A stretch of 64,000 nt of DNA from Ectothiorhodospiraceae bacterium WFHF3C12 (GCA_013519935.1 JACDUA010000007.1:27806-91805), one strand, 5' to 3'. Positions 46,698 to 55,655 are shown, numbered from the stretch's first letter. Notes: generated by a model not told the origin, from the sequence alone. Numbers and translations: made by a program.

Positions 46698-47881
46698 AGC
46701 CGCTATCCGCAACCGGCTTCGCGGTGCTCGGTGCCGGGCTCATCGCCGTGGCCTACGGGCTGGCCCGTTTCGCCTTCGGTCTGTTCGTGCCGCCCATCCG
46801 CGAGGCCCTTGGCCTGTCGCCGGACGTGGTGGGCATCGTCGGCTCCATGGCCTTCGTCAGCTTCGCCCTGACCAGTTTGATCGCTGCCGGTGTCGCCGAC
46901 CACCTGGGGGCGCGCCGCGCGGCCATGCTCGCCAGTGTCTTCGGGGTGTCCGGCCTGGGGCTGATCAGTCAGTCCACCGACGCGGTAACGCTTGGGGCCG
47001 GCGTATTCGCCTGCGGTATCTGCACGGCTTTGATGATGCCCGCCATGTCAGCCGGCGCGGACGCGGCGGTGCATCCACGGCTTCACGGACGGGTCACCGC
47101 CGTGATGAATGCCGGCACCAGCGCGGGTGTGGCGGTGTCAGTGCCGGTGGTATTCCTGCTGGCCGATGCCTGGCGCGCGGCGTACGTGTCGTTCGCCATA
47201 TTGGCCGCCGTCGGGCTCGCCGCCGCCTGGCGTTACGTGCCGGCGGCCTCCAGTGCCCATGGGGACGATCCGCCCGTCAAGCCGCCGATCACGCCGGCGC
47301 AGCGCGGCGCGTTGATCCGGCTCGTCGCCTTCGGCTTCGGCATGGGTATGGTAAGCGCCGCCTACTGGGTGTTCGCGCCGGATCTGGCCGTGGCCCAGGG
47401 CGGCATGGCGTCGGGGCAGACCGGCCTGCTGTGGCTGACCGTCGGCCTGGTCGGCCTGGGTGGTGGACTCGCCGGGGACATGATCGACCGCCACGGCGCG
47501 GCCGTGACCCAGGGCGCCGCCCTGGTGATGCTGGCGGGTGGTCTGGCGCTGCTCGCGGCCGCCCCGACAAACCTGGTGCTGGCGCTGGTGTCGGCCGGCC
47601 TGTTCGGTCTGGCCTACATGACGCTTACCGGGGTCTACCTGGTGACGGGCATCAGGCTGCTGCCGTCCCGGCCGTCGCTGGGGCCGGTGCTGCCGTTCCT
47701 GTCGATTGCCGTCGGCCAGGCCGTCGGCTCGCCTCTCGTGGGTCTCGCAGTCGCGAAATTCGGGTACATCGCGGCGTTCCTGGCCTTTGCCGGTCTGGGC
47801 CTGTTGGTCGCCGCCGGGTCACGGCTCTTCCCCGGGCGGGCACCGGCCACGGCGGCCGTTACCCCGGATCCGGCGGCATGA
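46694..47881 (+). CDS. MFS transporter (YbfB/CynX-like or drug-efflux type)
   Basis: 395 residues, hydrophobic with about 12 membrane segments. The loop 2-3 motif ADHLGARRAAMLAS matches the MFS GxxxDRxGRR signature loosely, and an early segment AYGLARFAFGLFVPPIREALGLSP is typical of the YbfB-like subgroup. Likely an inner-membrane efflux carrier. Coupled to the TetR regulator; substrate unknown. Confidence 0.9.
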   Translation: MKPLSATGFAVLGAGLIAVAYGLARFAFGLFVPPIREALGLSPDVVGIVGSMAFVSFALTSLIAAGVADHLGARRAAMLASVFGVSGLGLISQSTDAVTLGAGVFACGICTALMMPAMSAGADAAVHPRLHGRVTAVMNAGTSAGVAVSVPVVFLLADAWRAAYVSFAILAAVGLAAAWRYVPAASSAHGDDPPVKPPITPAQRGALIRLVAFGFGMGMVSAAYWVFAPDLAVAQGGMASGQTGLLWLTVGLVGLGGGLAGDMIDRHGAAVTQGAALVMLAGGLALLAAAPTNLVLALVSAGLFGLAYMTLTGVYLVTGIRLLPSRPSLGPVLPFLSIAVGQAVGSPLVGLAVAKFGYIAAFLAFAGLGLLVAAGSRLFPGRAPATAAVTPDPAA

Positions 47882-47899
47882 TCCGGTTATTGCCCGAGC

Positions 47900-47925
47900 G
47901 GTGGAATGCGCTTCGCTATTCCACC
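47900..47925. repeat. Dispersed GGTGGAAT...ATTCCACC palindrome (copy 3)
   Basis: Eight-base perfect arms around GCGCTTCGCT, 19 bases after the MFS stop. Same family as 12267-12292 and 30622-30647. It may act as a 3' stabiliser or terminator for the TetR-MFS transcript. Confidence 0.8.
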
Positions 47926-48016
47926 CTGCAAAACGATACCGACTCCTGCGGCCGCGAACGAAGTTGGGGAAGGCATTGCGGCGGGGCGGCGCTCCCCCGC
48001 GGGGTGGGACGGCACC

Positions 48017-48040
48017 TGTAGGAGCGCCGCAAGGCGCGAT
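48017..48040. repeat. TGTAGGAGCG...CGCGAT palindromic repeat (copy 2)
   Basis: Identical core (GCGCC-GCAA-GGCGC) to 20307-20330. The wider spacer 47926-48250 also holds GTGGGAG-type units (for example near 48100-48200) and no supported gene. Confidence 0.8.
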
Positions 48041-48253
48041 GGTGCGGGGTCGACTTCATACCGCATCGCTGCAGGTGCCGTGGAGCCGGTGTAGGAGAGG
48101 TCCCTGGCCGCGAACCGGCAGCCCATCCGTCGCCGCGGGGACGCGCCTCCCACAGCGGGTTGGTGGGGCCCGGCGGGTGTTCCGCTGCGGGAGCGGCGTC
48201 CCCGCTGCAATGGATCGCGGGTTGCGGTGCGCGCCGCGCCGACACCTCTGCAC

Positions 48254-48279
48254 AAAAAAAGCGGGCCGAAGCCCGCTTT
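48254..48279 (-). terminator. Intrinsic terminator of the small secreted-protein gene
   Basis: AAAGCGGGC/GCCCGCTTT hairpin with a CGAA loop; read on the minus strand it ends in seven T, 32 bases after the stop at 48311. Confidence 0.85.
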
Positions 48280-48310
48280 CGCTTACCTGCCGGGAAAGTC
48301 AGTCCACTGA

Positions 48311-48607
48311 TCAGGAGGCGGGCGCCTCCCAGTAATTGAGGTCCGGGCTGATCCCGTTGGCGGCGGCGCGCTTACCGTCGGAATTCACCGCCATGGTGGG
48401 CGCGTCCACGAGGCCGGATTTCACCAGGTAGTCGGTGGCCGGATCGAGGTCGCTGATCGGAGCGCGCTGGACCACCGTGGCAGCCTCGGCGCTCGCGTCG
48501 ATCAGGTGGCTGTCCTTGAGGTAGTCCTGGGCCGGATCGCTCATGGCGAAGGCCGAGCCGGTGGCAATCATGGTGGTGGCGAATACAAGCGTCTTGATGG
48601 TCTTCAT
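48311..48607 (-). CDS. Small secreted protein with a duplicated motif, unknown function
   Basis: 98 residues with a clear Sec signal peptide (MKTIKTLVFATTMIATGSAFA, cleavage about Ala21) and AAGGAG upstream of the ATG. The mature part of about 77 residues contains two similar 15-residue segments: DPAQDYLKDSHLIDA (24-38) and DPATDYLVKSGLVDA (55-69). No cysteines, no catalytic motif; probably a periplasmic protein. It has its own terminator and an unusually structured upstream region (48638-48754), so it is likely a well-expressed, regulated single gene. I do not recognise a family with confidence. Confidence 0.82.
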   Translation of the reverse strand: MKTIKTLVFATTMIATGSAFAMSDPAQDYLKDSHLIDASAEAATVVQRAPISDLDPATDYLVKSGLVDAPTMAVNSDGKRAAANGISPDLNYWEAPAS

Positions 48608-48637
48608 GGTCTAGCTCCTTGTAGCGGAAGTGTGGTT

Positions 48638-48754
48638 GTACATATGTCTGTCGTAACTTGTACAGTCTTAGTACATGTCTGTCTAGCTGTTGGTCGCTTC
48701 TTTCGGGTAATTGCTTCGAAACGGTTCGTTTCTTGCCTCGAAACAGTTCCTTTC
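48638..48754 (-). promoter_or_regulatory. Direct-repeat-rich regulatory region of the small secreted-protein gene
   Basis: Two 17-base direct repeats, TCGAAACGGTTCGTTTC (48716-48732) and TCGAAACAGTTCCTTTC (48738-48754), differ at two positions and are spaced 22 bases start to start, i.e. two helical turns. Closer to the gene, GTACATATGTCTGTC (48638-48652) and GTACATGTCTGTC (48671-48683) form a second pair, and TGTAC-N7-GTACA (48659-48675) is a palindrome. The whole lies 30-150 bases upstream of the start, as expected for activator boxes. Confidence 0.5.
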
Positions 48755-49002
48755 TCCTGGGTTCGCTGGTGAGCGCCATCGCTCAACCTGTGAGTGCATG
48801 ATCCGGATTTGATGCACCGCGCAACATTCGTTGGATTACGCATTCGGCTAAGGGGAAATACGTACTGGGAAGGGATCTGGATGCAGCGGGTCTGATAGCT
48901 CGGACAAGACGATGCAGGAGCGGCCCCTGGCCGCGAACGGTGAACGACAAGGCACCGCGGCAGGGACGCCCCTCCTCACGCCCGGTTCGCGACGCCGATT
49001 CC

Positions 49003-49026
49003 TGTAGGAGCGTCGCAAGGCGCGAT
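49003..49026. repeat. TGTAGGAGCG...CGCGAT palindromic repeat (copy 3)
   Basis: One base different from copies 1 and 2. The spacer 48755-49210 also holds a GCAGGAGCGGCCCCTGG unit near 48911. No gene is supported between the small secreted protein and the antiporter. Confidence 0.78.
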
Positions 49027-49210
49027 CTCGCAGGTACCATTGCGCATGAAGGTGCCTCCGCCGCTCCCCGGGGCCCTCTCAGATGAAGCCAGAGGGCTAC
49101 ACGGAAGCCGCCCCGGCAACCAATCGACTCCACCTTGCGACGGACAGTACTATTCCAGCCAGGAGGACGGCGCGTGGCATCGGCGTCGTCACGAACAGGA
49201 CGAGCAAATC

Positions 49211-50887
49211 GTGACCGAGATCGACGTCTTTACCGAGTTCGCCATCATGCTGGCCGTCGCCGCCGCGGGCGGGGCGTTGGGCCTGCTGTTGCGTCAGCCG
49301 CTGATCGTCGCGTTCATCGCGGTGGGCATCGCCCTGGGCCCGTCGGTGACCGGGCTGGTCACCGCCGCCGACCAGCTGGACCTGCTGGCGAAGCTCGGCA
49401 TCACGCTGCTGCTGTTCGTGGTGGGGCTGCGGCTGGACATCCAGCTGATCCGGACCATGGGTCCGGTAGCCCTCGCCACGGGCCTCGGTCAGGTGATCTT
49501 CACCGCCGTGGTGGGCTATTTCATCGCGCTGGGATTCGGTTTCTCGTCCATCGCGGCGGTCTACATCGCCGTGGCGCTGACCTTCTCCAGCACCATCATC
49601 ATCGTCAAGCTGCTCTCCGACAAACGCGAGATCGACTCCCTGCACGGCCGGATCGCCGTGGGCTTTCTCATCGTCCAGGACATCGTCGTCGTGCTGGCCA
49701 TGATCGCGCTGGCGGCCCTGGGCGCGGACACCGGCGCGGGGCCCGTCTGGCAACAGATGCTCGGCGTGGTGCTCAAGGGCGTCGCGTTTCTGGCGGTGAT
49801 CGCCCTGGCCATGCGCTACGTGCTCAACGGCCTCGTGCACCGGCTGGCGCGCATACCCGAGCTGCTGATCCTTTTCGCCATCGCCTGGGCCGTGTCCCTG
49901 GCCGCCGTGGGTGAAGTGCTGGGGTTCAGCAAGGAGGTCGGTGCCTTCCTGGGCGGCGTGTCCCTGGCTTCGACACCCGTCCGGGACCTCATGGCAGCGC
50001 GGCTGGTCACCCTGCGAGACTTCCTGCTGCTGTTCTTCTTCATCGATCTCGGCGCGCAGCTCGACCTGGGCATGATCGGCGCGGAGTTGGACGCCGCCGT
50101 CGCGTTCTCCGTGTTCGTGCTCGTGGGCAACCCGCTGATCGTGGTGGCGATCATGGCCTACATGGGTTACCGCCCGCGAACCGGGTTCCTGGCCGGGCTG
50201 ACGGTGGCCCAGGTGAGCGAGTTCTCGCTGATCCTGGTCGCGCTCGGAGCGACCCTGGGCCATGTCGGTCAGGAGGTGGTCGGCCTGACGACGCTGGTGG
50301 CGCTCATCACCATCAGCGCCTCGACGTACATGATCCTCTACTCCCACCAGCTCTACGGATGGCTCGCGCCGGCGCTGCAGATCTTCGAGCGGCCCGGCAT
50401 TGTCGACCGGGAGGCCGCCTTCTCCGAGCCGGATTCCGGCCAGCCTGCGGAGGTCGTGGTTTTCGGCGCGGGCCGTTTCGGCGCCGCGGCCCTGCGCGAG
50501 CTGACCCAGCAGGGCGTCGGCGTGCTGGCGGTGGATTTCGATCCGGAGGCCGTCCGGTCCATCCGCGAGCTGCATATACCGGTACAGTACGGGGATGCGG
50601 GGGATCCGGAATTCCTGGCCGGGCTGCCGCTCCACCAGGTGCGATGGGTCATAAGCTCGGTCCGTGACCCACAGAGCAATCACACGCTACTGGCGGGGCT
50701 GCGCGAGCATGGCTTCGGGGGCCGGATCGCGGTCGTGGCCCATTCGGAGCACGAGGCGCGGGCCCTCGCCGACAACGGCGTGGACGATATTATTCGGCCG
50801 TATCGGGACGCGGCGCGGGACGTGGTGCAACGCCTCGTGCCCGACGCGACGAGCCGGCCCGCGACGGAGGAGCGAGGGGTATCATGA
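49211..50887 (+). CDS. Kef-type monovalent cation:proton antiporter (CPA2) with TrkA-N domain
   Basis: 558 residues from a GTG at 49211 (AGGA upstream, weak); an in-frame extension to 49040 is low-complexity and lacks a site. The first ~390 residues are 12-13 membrane segments of the CPA2/Na+-H+ exchanger fold (GALGLLLRQPLIVAFIAVGIALGP start; FSKEVGAFLGGVSLAS). The C-terminus is a Rossmann TrkA-N domain (VVVFGAGRFGAAALRELT) that senses nucleotide or redox state. Probable K+ or Na+ efflux in exchange for protons. It overlaps the Usp gene by four bases, suggesting stress-linked regulation. Confidence 0.9.
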   Translation: MTEIDVFTEFAIMLAVAAAGGALGLLLRQPLIVAFIAVGIALGPSVTGLVTAADQLDLLAKLGITLLLFVVGLRLDIQLIRTMGPVALATGLGQVIFTAVVGYFIALGFGFSSIAAVYIAVALTFSSTIIIVKLLSDKREIDSLHGRIAVGFLIVQDIVVVLAMIALAALGADTGAGPVWQQMLGVVLKGVAFLAVIALAMRYVLNGLVHRLARIPELLILFAIAWAVSLAAVGEVLGFSKEVGAFLGGVSLASTPVRDLMAARLVTLRDFLLLFFFIDLGAQLDLGMIGAELDAAVAFSVFVLVGNPLIVVAIMAYMGYRPRTGFLAGLTVAQVSEFSLILVALGATLGHVGQEVVGLTTLVALITISASTYMILYSHQLYGWLAPALQIFERPGIVDREAAFSEPDSGQPAEVVVFGAGRFGAAALRELTQQGVGVLAVDFDPEAVRSIRELHIPVQYGDAGDPEFLAGLPLHQVRWVISSVRDPQSNHTLLAGLREHGFGGRIAVVAHSEHEARALADNGVDDIIRPYRDAARDVVQRLVPDATSRPATEERGVS

Positions 50888-51768
50888 AGCGGATTCTGGC
50901 AGCGACGGACCTTTCCGAGCGCGCGTCGTCCGCGGTGACACGGGCCAGCCAGCTCGCCGGGTTACACGGCGGCCGAGTGTCACTGCTGCACGTCATGCAT
51001 CCCATCCCGGAGGGCAACTGGCTGGGCAAAGGCTGGGTCGGTCTCGACGACGGCGAAGCCGCGCGGGCTGAGGCGCTGCAGCAGCTCAAGGCCCTGGCCG
51101 GCAGTGATACCGCGGTGGACGACTGCCAGGTGGCGGAAGGCAAGCCCTTCGTGGAGATCATTCGCCACAGCCGCGCCACCGATGCTGACCTGACCGTGGT
51201 CGGCGCCCATGGCGCGCATTTCGTGCGCGATCTCTTCCTGGGAACCACCGCCGAGCGGGTGGTGCGCAAGAGCGACCGCCCCGTGCTGGTCGTCAAGCAG
51301 GCCGGGGACAGGCCCTACCGCCGCGTACTGATCGCCACGGACTTCTCCGAGAGCAGCCGTCATGCCGTGGAGTTCGCCATGAACCTGGCGCCCGAGGCCG
51401 AGGTCACGCTGCTGCATGTCTACGACGACTGGTTCGTGCTGCCCATGCGCCGCGCCGGCGCCAAGGACCAGGACATCGACAGCGCCCACCGGCAGATGCT
51501 TGAGGCGTTGCATCCGGAGATGGAGGAGTCCCTGAAGGACGTGCGCATCGTCGAGCGCGCCCAGCGGCGGATCATCCCCGGCTACCCCGGCACCACCATC
51601 GTCGAAGAAGCCCGAACCGCCGCCGCCGACCTGGTGGTCATGGGCGCGCGCGGCCACGGCAGCGTCTACTACGCGCTGCTCGGCAGCACGGCCGAGCACG
51701 TCATGCGCGAGGCCCGTTGCGACGTCCTGGCCGTGCGCCGCGGCAAGCCGCAGCTCGAGCTCCCCTGA
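50884..51768 (+). CDS. Universal stress protein with two tandem UspA domains
   Basis: 294 residues, two Usp folds (about 1-140 and 145-294). The second carries a full ATP-binding G-2x-G-9x-G-S/T motif in GARGHGSVYYALLGST. The first has the related GAHGAHFVRDLFLGTTA with an altered glycine pattern and may not bind ATP. Start ATG overlaps the antiporter stop (50884-50887). Tandem Usp proteins of this kind are often paired with ion transporters and may regulate them; nucleotide sensing is a fair inference. Confidence 0.93.
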   Translation: MKRILAATDLSERASSAVTRASQLAGLHGGRVSLLHVMHPIPEGNWLGKGWVGLDDGEAARAEALQQLKALAGSDTAVDDCQVAEGKPFVEIIRHSRATDADLTVVGAHGAHFVRDLFLGTTAERVVRKSDRPVLVVKQAGDRPYRRVLIATDFSESSRHAVEFAMNLAPEAEVTLLHVYDDWFVLPMRRAGAKDQDIDSAHRQMLEALHPEMEESLKDVRIVERAQRRIIPGYPGTTIVEEARTAAADLVVMGARGHGSVYYALLGSTAEHVMREARCDVLAVRRGKPQLELP

Positions 51769-51802
51769 AGCTGGCGCCGACGCCGGTTTCCGGAATCGCC
51801 CC

Positions 51803-52270
51803 GTAGGAGCGGTCCCCTGGCCGCGAACGGGCAGGCTAAAGAATTCGCGGCGAGGTCGCCGCTCCCACAACGCAATGCCCGGCGAGTGCCGCGAGCCCGC
51901 TGTGGGAGGCACGTCCCCGCGGCGACGGGCACCCGACTGGTTCGCGGCGAGGACGCCCCTCCCACAGCGGGCCGGAAGCCGCCGGGTATCAAGCCCGGCT
52001 CCCGGTCCTAGGGGCGATGGGTTTAAACCGGGCTTCGCGGCCAGGTCGCCGCTCCCACAACCCAGTGCCCGCCGAGCGCCGCGAGCCCGCTGTGGGAGGC
52101 GCGTCCCCGCGGCGACCGGCACCCGACCAAGTGCCCCTCCCACAACGCAATGCCCGCCGAGTGCCGCGAGCCCACTGTGGGAGGCGCGTCCCCGCGGCGA
52201 CCGACCCGCGGCCAGGGGCCGCTCCTATCCCGGACCCCAGGACCTCTGTAGGAGCGGCGCAAGCCGCGAT
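51803..52270. repeat. Cluster of REP-like GTGGGAG/CTCCCAC units
   Basis: Fills most of the 612-base spacer between the convergent Usp and GntP-like genes. A roughly 70-base unit (CTCCCACAACGCAATGCCC... to ...GGCACCCGAC) occurs three times from about 51866, 52053 and 52139, and the same unit recurs near 56010 and 56108. A TGTAGGAGCG...CGCGAT copy closes it (52247-52270). No gene is supported. Confidence 0.85.
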
Positions 52271-52380
52271 CCGTTTTGGTTGCGGCACCCGGCATCGCGC
52301 CTTGCGGTGTCTCGACGGATGTAGGTCGGCACCGCACCAAGCCGCAGTTCGATCCGCGCTGGGGCGCGCCGCTTCCCGGC

Positions 52381-53835
52381 TCAGAAAGTGCCGATGGTCG
52401 AGCCGAGTATTACGACGGCCACCAGAGAAAGCACGGGTCCCGCGGCGGCGACCATAAAGATGTCCAGATAAGCGTCCCGGTGGGTCAGCCGGCAGATGGA
52501 GAGCAGCGTGATCACCGCACCGTTGTGGGGCAGAGCATCCAGCCCGCCCGTGGCGATGGCCGTGACACGGTGCATGAGCTCCGGTGAGATGCCGGCAGTC
52601 TGGCCCAGCGCCAGGTAGGTATCGCCCAGGGTCTGCAGGGCGATGCTCATGCCGCCGGAGGCGGAGCCGGTGATCCCGGCCAGCACGTTCACCGCGATGG
52701 ACAGCGAGATCAGCGGGTTGTCCGGGGCCACGCCCAGGACCCCGTCGCGGATGAGCGCGAAGCCCGGCAGCGAGGCGATCACCGCGCCGAAGCCCACCAG
52801 CGAGGCGGTGTTGAAAATGGGCAACACGGCGGCGTTGGCGCCGTCGTCCACGCTGCGTTTCAGCGAGGCCCGCAGCCCGGGGCTGACCGCCACCAGAAAG
52901 AGCAGCGCCAGCACCAGCGCGCAGATGATCGCCCACACGCCCTTCACCGAAGCGACGCTGGTGGCACCGTAGAGCGGCTGGGCCAGGTAGCCGGTATCCA
53001 GGGCCGGAAAGACCAGCGTGGAGAACACGTAGTTCAGGGCGATCACCAGCACGATGGGCGACAGCGCCAGGCCGAACGGCATGGTAGCCCCCTCCCTGGC
53101 GGGCAGTTCGGGGATCTCCATCAGGTCGAAGCCTTCCCCCTGGGCGTGCTCGCGCAGCTCCTTCAGCCCGGCTGACGGCGCGGCGCCGTGCCGGGGCTGG
53201 TAGCCTTCGCCGGCCTGGGCCGCCCGTCGTGCCCGGAAGCCCAGCCAGCCGATTCCGAAGCCGAACATGATCACCCCGGCAATGACACCCAGCCCCGGTG
53301 CCGCGAAAGGCGTGGTGTTGAAGTAGGGCATGGGGATGGCGTTCTGGATGGCCGGTGTGCCGGGCAGCGCCGTCATGGTGAAGGTGAACGCCCCCAGGGC
53401 GATGGCTGCCGGGATCAGCCTTTTGGGCACCTCGGCCTGCTGGAACATGGCCGCGGCGATGGGGTAAACGGCGAAGGCCACCACGAACAGCGACACCCCG
53501 CCGTAGGTGAGCACCGCACACGCCAGCACCACGGCCAGGATGGCGTTGCGCGTGCCCAGCCAGTGGACGAAGCGCGAGGAAATAACGCCCGCGGCGCCGG
53601 AGTCCTCCATGAAGCGGCCGAACAGCGCCCCCAGCAGGAACAGCGGGAAGTACAGGGCGATGAACCGGCCGGCCGCCGGCATGAACACCTGGGTGTAGCT
53701 GGCCAGCAGTGGCGTGCCCCAGGCGAACATCACGGCCAGCGCCGCCACCAGGGGCGCCAGCACCAGCACGCTGATGCCCCGGTAGGCCAGGTAGATCAAT
53801 GCGGCCAGGGCGAGGAGGATGCCGGCGATGCTCAT
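52381..53835 (-). CDS. GntP-family permease (gluconate/organic acid:H+ symporter type)
   Basis: 484 residues from the ATG at 53835; a longer open frame upstream is a shadow of the lipase gene. About 12-13 hydrophobic segments. Characteristic segments include FPLFLLGALFGRFMEDSGAAG, TMTALPGTPAIQNAIP and GGLDALPHNGAVITLL, typical of GntP/citrate-type symporters. Predicted inner-membrane importer for a sugar acid or other carboxylate. It is translationally coupled to the patatin-like gene (stop and start overlap by four bases, 53832-53835), which suggests the lipase product or a related acid is its cargo. Confidence 0.88.
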   Translation of the reverse strand: MSIAGILLALAALIYLAYRGISVLVLAPLVAALAVMFAWGTPLLASYTQVFMPAAGRFIALYFPLFLLGALFGRFMEDSGAAGVISSRFVHWLGTRNAILAVVLACAVLTYGGVSLFVVAFAVYPIAAAMFQQAEVPKRLIPAAIALGAFTFTMTALPGTPAIQNAIPMPYFNTTPFAAPGLGVIAGVIMFGFGIGWLGFRARRAAQAGEGYQPRHGAAPSAGLKELREHAQGEGFDLMEIPELPAREGATMPFGLALSPIVLVIALNYVFSTLVFPALDTGYLAQPLYGATSVASVKGVWAIICALVLALLFLVAVSPGLRASLKRSVDDGANAAVLPIFNTASLVGFGAVIASLPGFALIRDGVLGVAPDNPLISLSIAVNVLAGITGSASGGMSIALQTLGDTYLALGQTAGISPELMHRVTAIATGGLDALPHNGAVITLLSICRLTHRDAYLDIFMVAAAGPVLSLVAVVILGSTIGTF

Positions 53836-54923
53836 GACTTGTCTTCCCGTTCCGCCAGGCCGGGCACGTCGGCCACACGGGCCACGTCGCCCAGCAGATT
53901 GATGGTGGAACGCTGGCCCAGGTCGTCGAAATGTTCGGCCAGCCACTGCTCCGCCGCGCGGTAGCCAATGTCGTGCAGCCGCTCCAGAAAACCCCATTCC
54001 GGGTTGAGCTTGCTGGAGGCGCTGAAGCCCGCCATCTCCTTCTGGGCCTCCACCCGGTGCAGATTCAGCCCGTCGATGCGGCGGAACAGCGCCCCCGCGT
54101 AGGACTCACCGCTCGCCTGGCCCTCCCGCAGGGCCTCCTTGATCAGCGCCAGGGTCTGCAGCTCCTGGTTCATGCTGGCGTTGAAGCTGATCTCGTTGAT
54201 GCGGTCGATAATCTCGTGGGCCTGGCTGGGCACGCCGGGTCGCTCCACCGGGTTGATCTGCACCAGCATCAGGTCGCTGGGATCGCTCTCCGCCACCAGC
54301 GGCAGCAGCGCGGGATTGCTGGTGTAGCCGCCATCCCAGTAATGCTCGCCGTCGATCTCCACGGCGTGGAACAGCACCGGTAGGCAGGCGGAGGCCAGCA
54401 CGGCGTCGCGGCTGAGCTCAGCGTTGCGGAACACCCGGGGATGGCCGGTGCGCACATTGGTGGCGCAGACGAACACCCGCGGCCGTTCGCTGGACCGCAA
54501 CGCGTCGAAGTCCACGTGGCGCTCCAGGGTATCCCGCAAGGGATTGAGATTGAACGGATTGAGCTGATACGGGGAGACGAGCCGGGAGAAGACGTCGTAG
54601 AGCCGCTGTACCGGCGAGCCGCTGATCTGCCAGTGCTGGAACAGCGCGGCGAACGGCGAGAGCTGGAAAGGCGCGCCCCCGGCCCGCCCCACGTCGCTCC
54701 AGAACCCGCGCAGGGCCTGCCGGGCACCTTCCCGACCGCCGACGCGCAGCCCATGGGCCAGCACCACCGCGTTCATGGCGCCGGCGCTGGTACCGCTGAC
54801 GCCGCCGATATCAATCCGCCCGTCCGCCAGCAGGCGATCCAGCACGCCCCAGGTGAAAGCGCCGTGGGAGCCGCCGCCCTGCAGTGCCAGGTCCAGGGAT
54901 TTCGAAGGTTCGCGCTTCGGCAT
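53832..54923 (-). CDS. Patatin-like phospholipase/acyl hydrolase
   Basis: 363 residues, no signal peptide. Patatin fold: oxyanion motif GGGSHGAF (16-23), nucleophile Ser46 in GTSAG, and the second catalytic residue Asp in DGGYTSNPAL, which completes the Ser-Asp dyad. It hydrolyses acyl esters of phospholipids or other lipids in the cytoplasm or at the inner membrane. It is the upstream member of a two-gene unit with the GntP-like permease. Confidence 0.9.
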   Translation of the reverse strand: MPKREPSKSLDLALQGGGSHGAFTWGVLDRLLADGRIDIGGVSGTSAGAMNAVVLAHGLRVGGREGARQALRGFWSDVGRAGGAPFQLSPFAALFQHWQISGSPVQRLYDVFSRLVSPYQLNPFNLNPLRDTLERHVDFDALRSSERPRVFVCATNVRTGHPRVFRNAELSRDAVLASACLPVLFHAVEIDGEHYWDGGYTSNPALLPLVAESDPSDLMLVQINPVERPGVPSQAHEIIDRINEISFNASMNQELQTLALIKEALREGQASGESYAGALFRRIDGLNLHRVEAQKEMAGFSASSKLNPEWGFLERLHDIGYRAAEQWLAEHFDDLGQRSTINLLGDVARVADVPGLAEREDKS

Positions 54924-55129
54924 CGGGCCACCTGCCTTTCGCCAGAAGTAGGCAGTCTCTCACGATGAACCCCGCGCCGACGCCTCCGGGCGGCATTTGC
55001 CACGCTGTCGGGGGCCTCCACGCGGGGTGGCCTTTTTGATCATTCGGCTTCGTTGTGGCTTGGTAGCGACATGCGCGCCCGCCCGACTGCCCGCCGCCGC
55101 CGGGCCGAAGTAGCAACGGAAAAGAGGAA

Positions 55130-55406
55130 TCGCCATGGGCAGGTCGGAACGGCCCCGTTTGGGTCTTCCATACGTCGGTGCTGCTGCTCAGCGGCGGTCT
55201 GGCCGCCATGCAAACCGTCTCCATACTGGCGGCGTTCCCGTTCATGAGCCTCATGGTGTTCAGGCGGGCGCGCTCCTGCGGCCGAACGCCGCCAGACCGA
55301 GCTGCACCAGGCGCTGCTGCAGGAGCGCCTGCAGCGGTTGCTGGAGACCATGGAGGAACGGGAGCCGGACCAGGATTCGACGGCGGGCGGGCGCGAGGAG
55401 TGGTAG
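55130..55406 (+). pseudogene. Degraded C-terminal remnant of a BCCT-family (betaine/choline/carnitine) transporter
   Basis: In one frame (about 55130-55265) the translation reads VWVFHTSVLLLSGGLAAMQT followed by VSILAAFPFMSLMVF, matching the last membrane helices of BCCT transporters (LLLxGGL-A-Q---I--ALPF pattern). After about 55265 the frame must shift to read a plausible hydrophilic tail (ERRQTELHQALLQERLQRLL, then LETMEEREPDQDSTAGG) that ends at the TAG at 55404. No N-terminal part exists upstream. So it is a truncated and frameshifted fragment of an osmolyte importer, left among repeats. The family call rests on a short stretch. Confidence 0.55.
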
Positions 55407-55435
55407 CGTCTGTTGCTCTCCGGCGGCGCCTCCCC

Positions 55436-55655
55436 CTCTCCCCATCCCTCTCCCACCAGGGGAGAGGGGCCTGGCGCGGCGGACGTTTCCGGGGGCAGTC
55501 ACCGTTATTCTCAGCGTGGCGACAGCACCACGCCCCTCCCCTCATCGCTCTCCCCATTCCTCTCCCACCCGGGGAGAGGGGGCTAGGTGCGGCAGACGTG
55601 TCCGGGGCAGCCATCGTTGGTCCCAGCGTGGCAGCAGCATTACGCCCCTCTCCCC
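55436..55655. repeat. Tandem duplication of a ~112-base unit (CTCTCCCC...GGGGAGAG type)
   Basis: Copy 1 begins at 55436 and copy 2 at 55548, each starting CTCTCCCCAT(C/T)CCTCTCCCACC and continuing through GGGGAGAGG...GCAGCA. A partial third copy (GTGGGAGAGGGG) follows. The palindrome CTCTCCCAC/GGGGAGAGG can fold. Confidence 0.8.

Noticed and set aside
51875..52457. ORFs within the 51803-52270 repeat cluster
   Set aside because: Their translations are simply translated REP repeats (RRVPAATG-like blocks), without a ribosome-binding site or a homologue I recognise.
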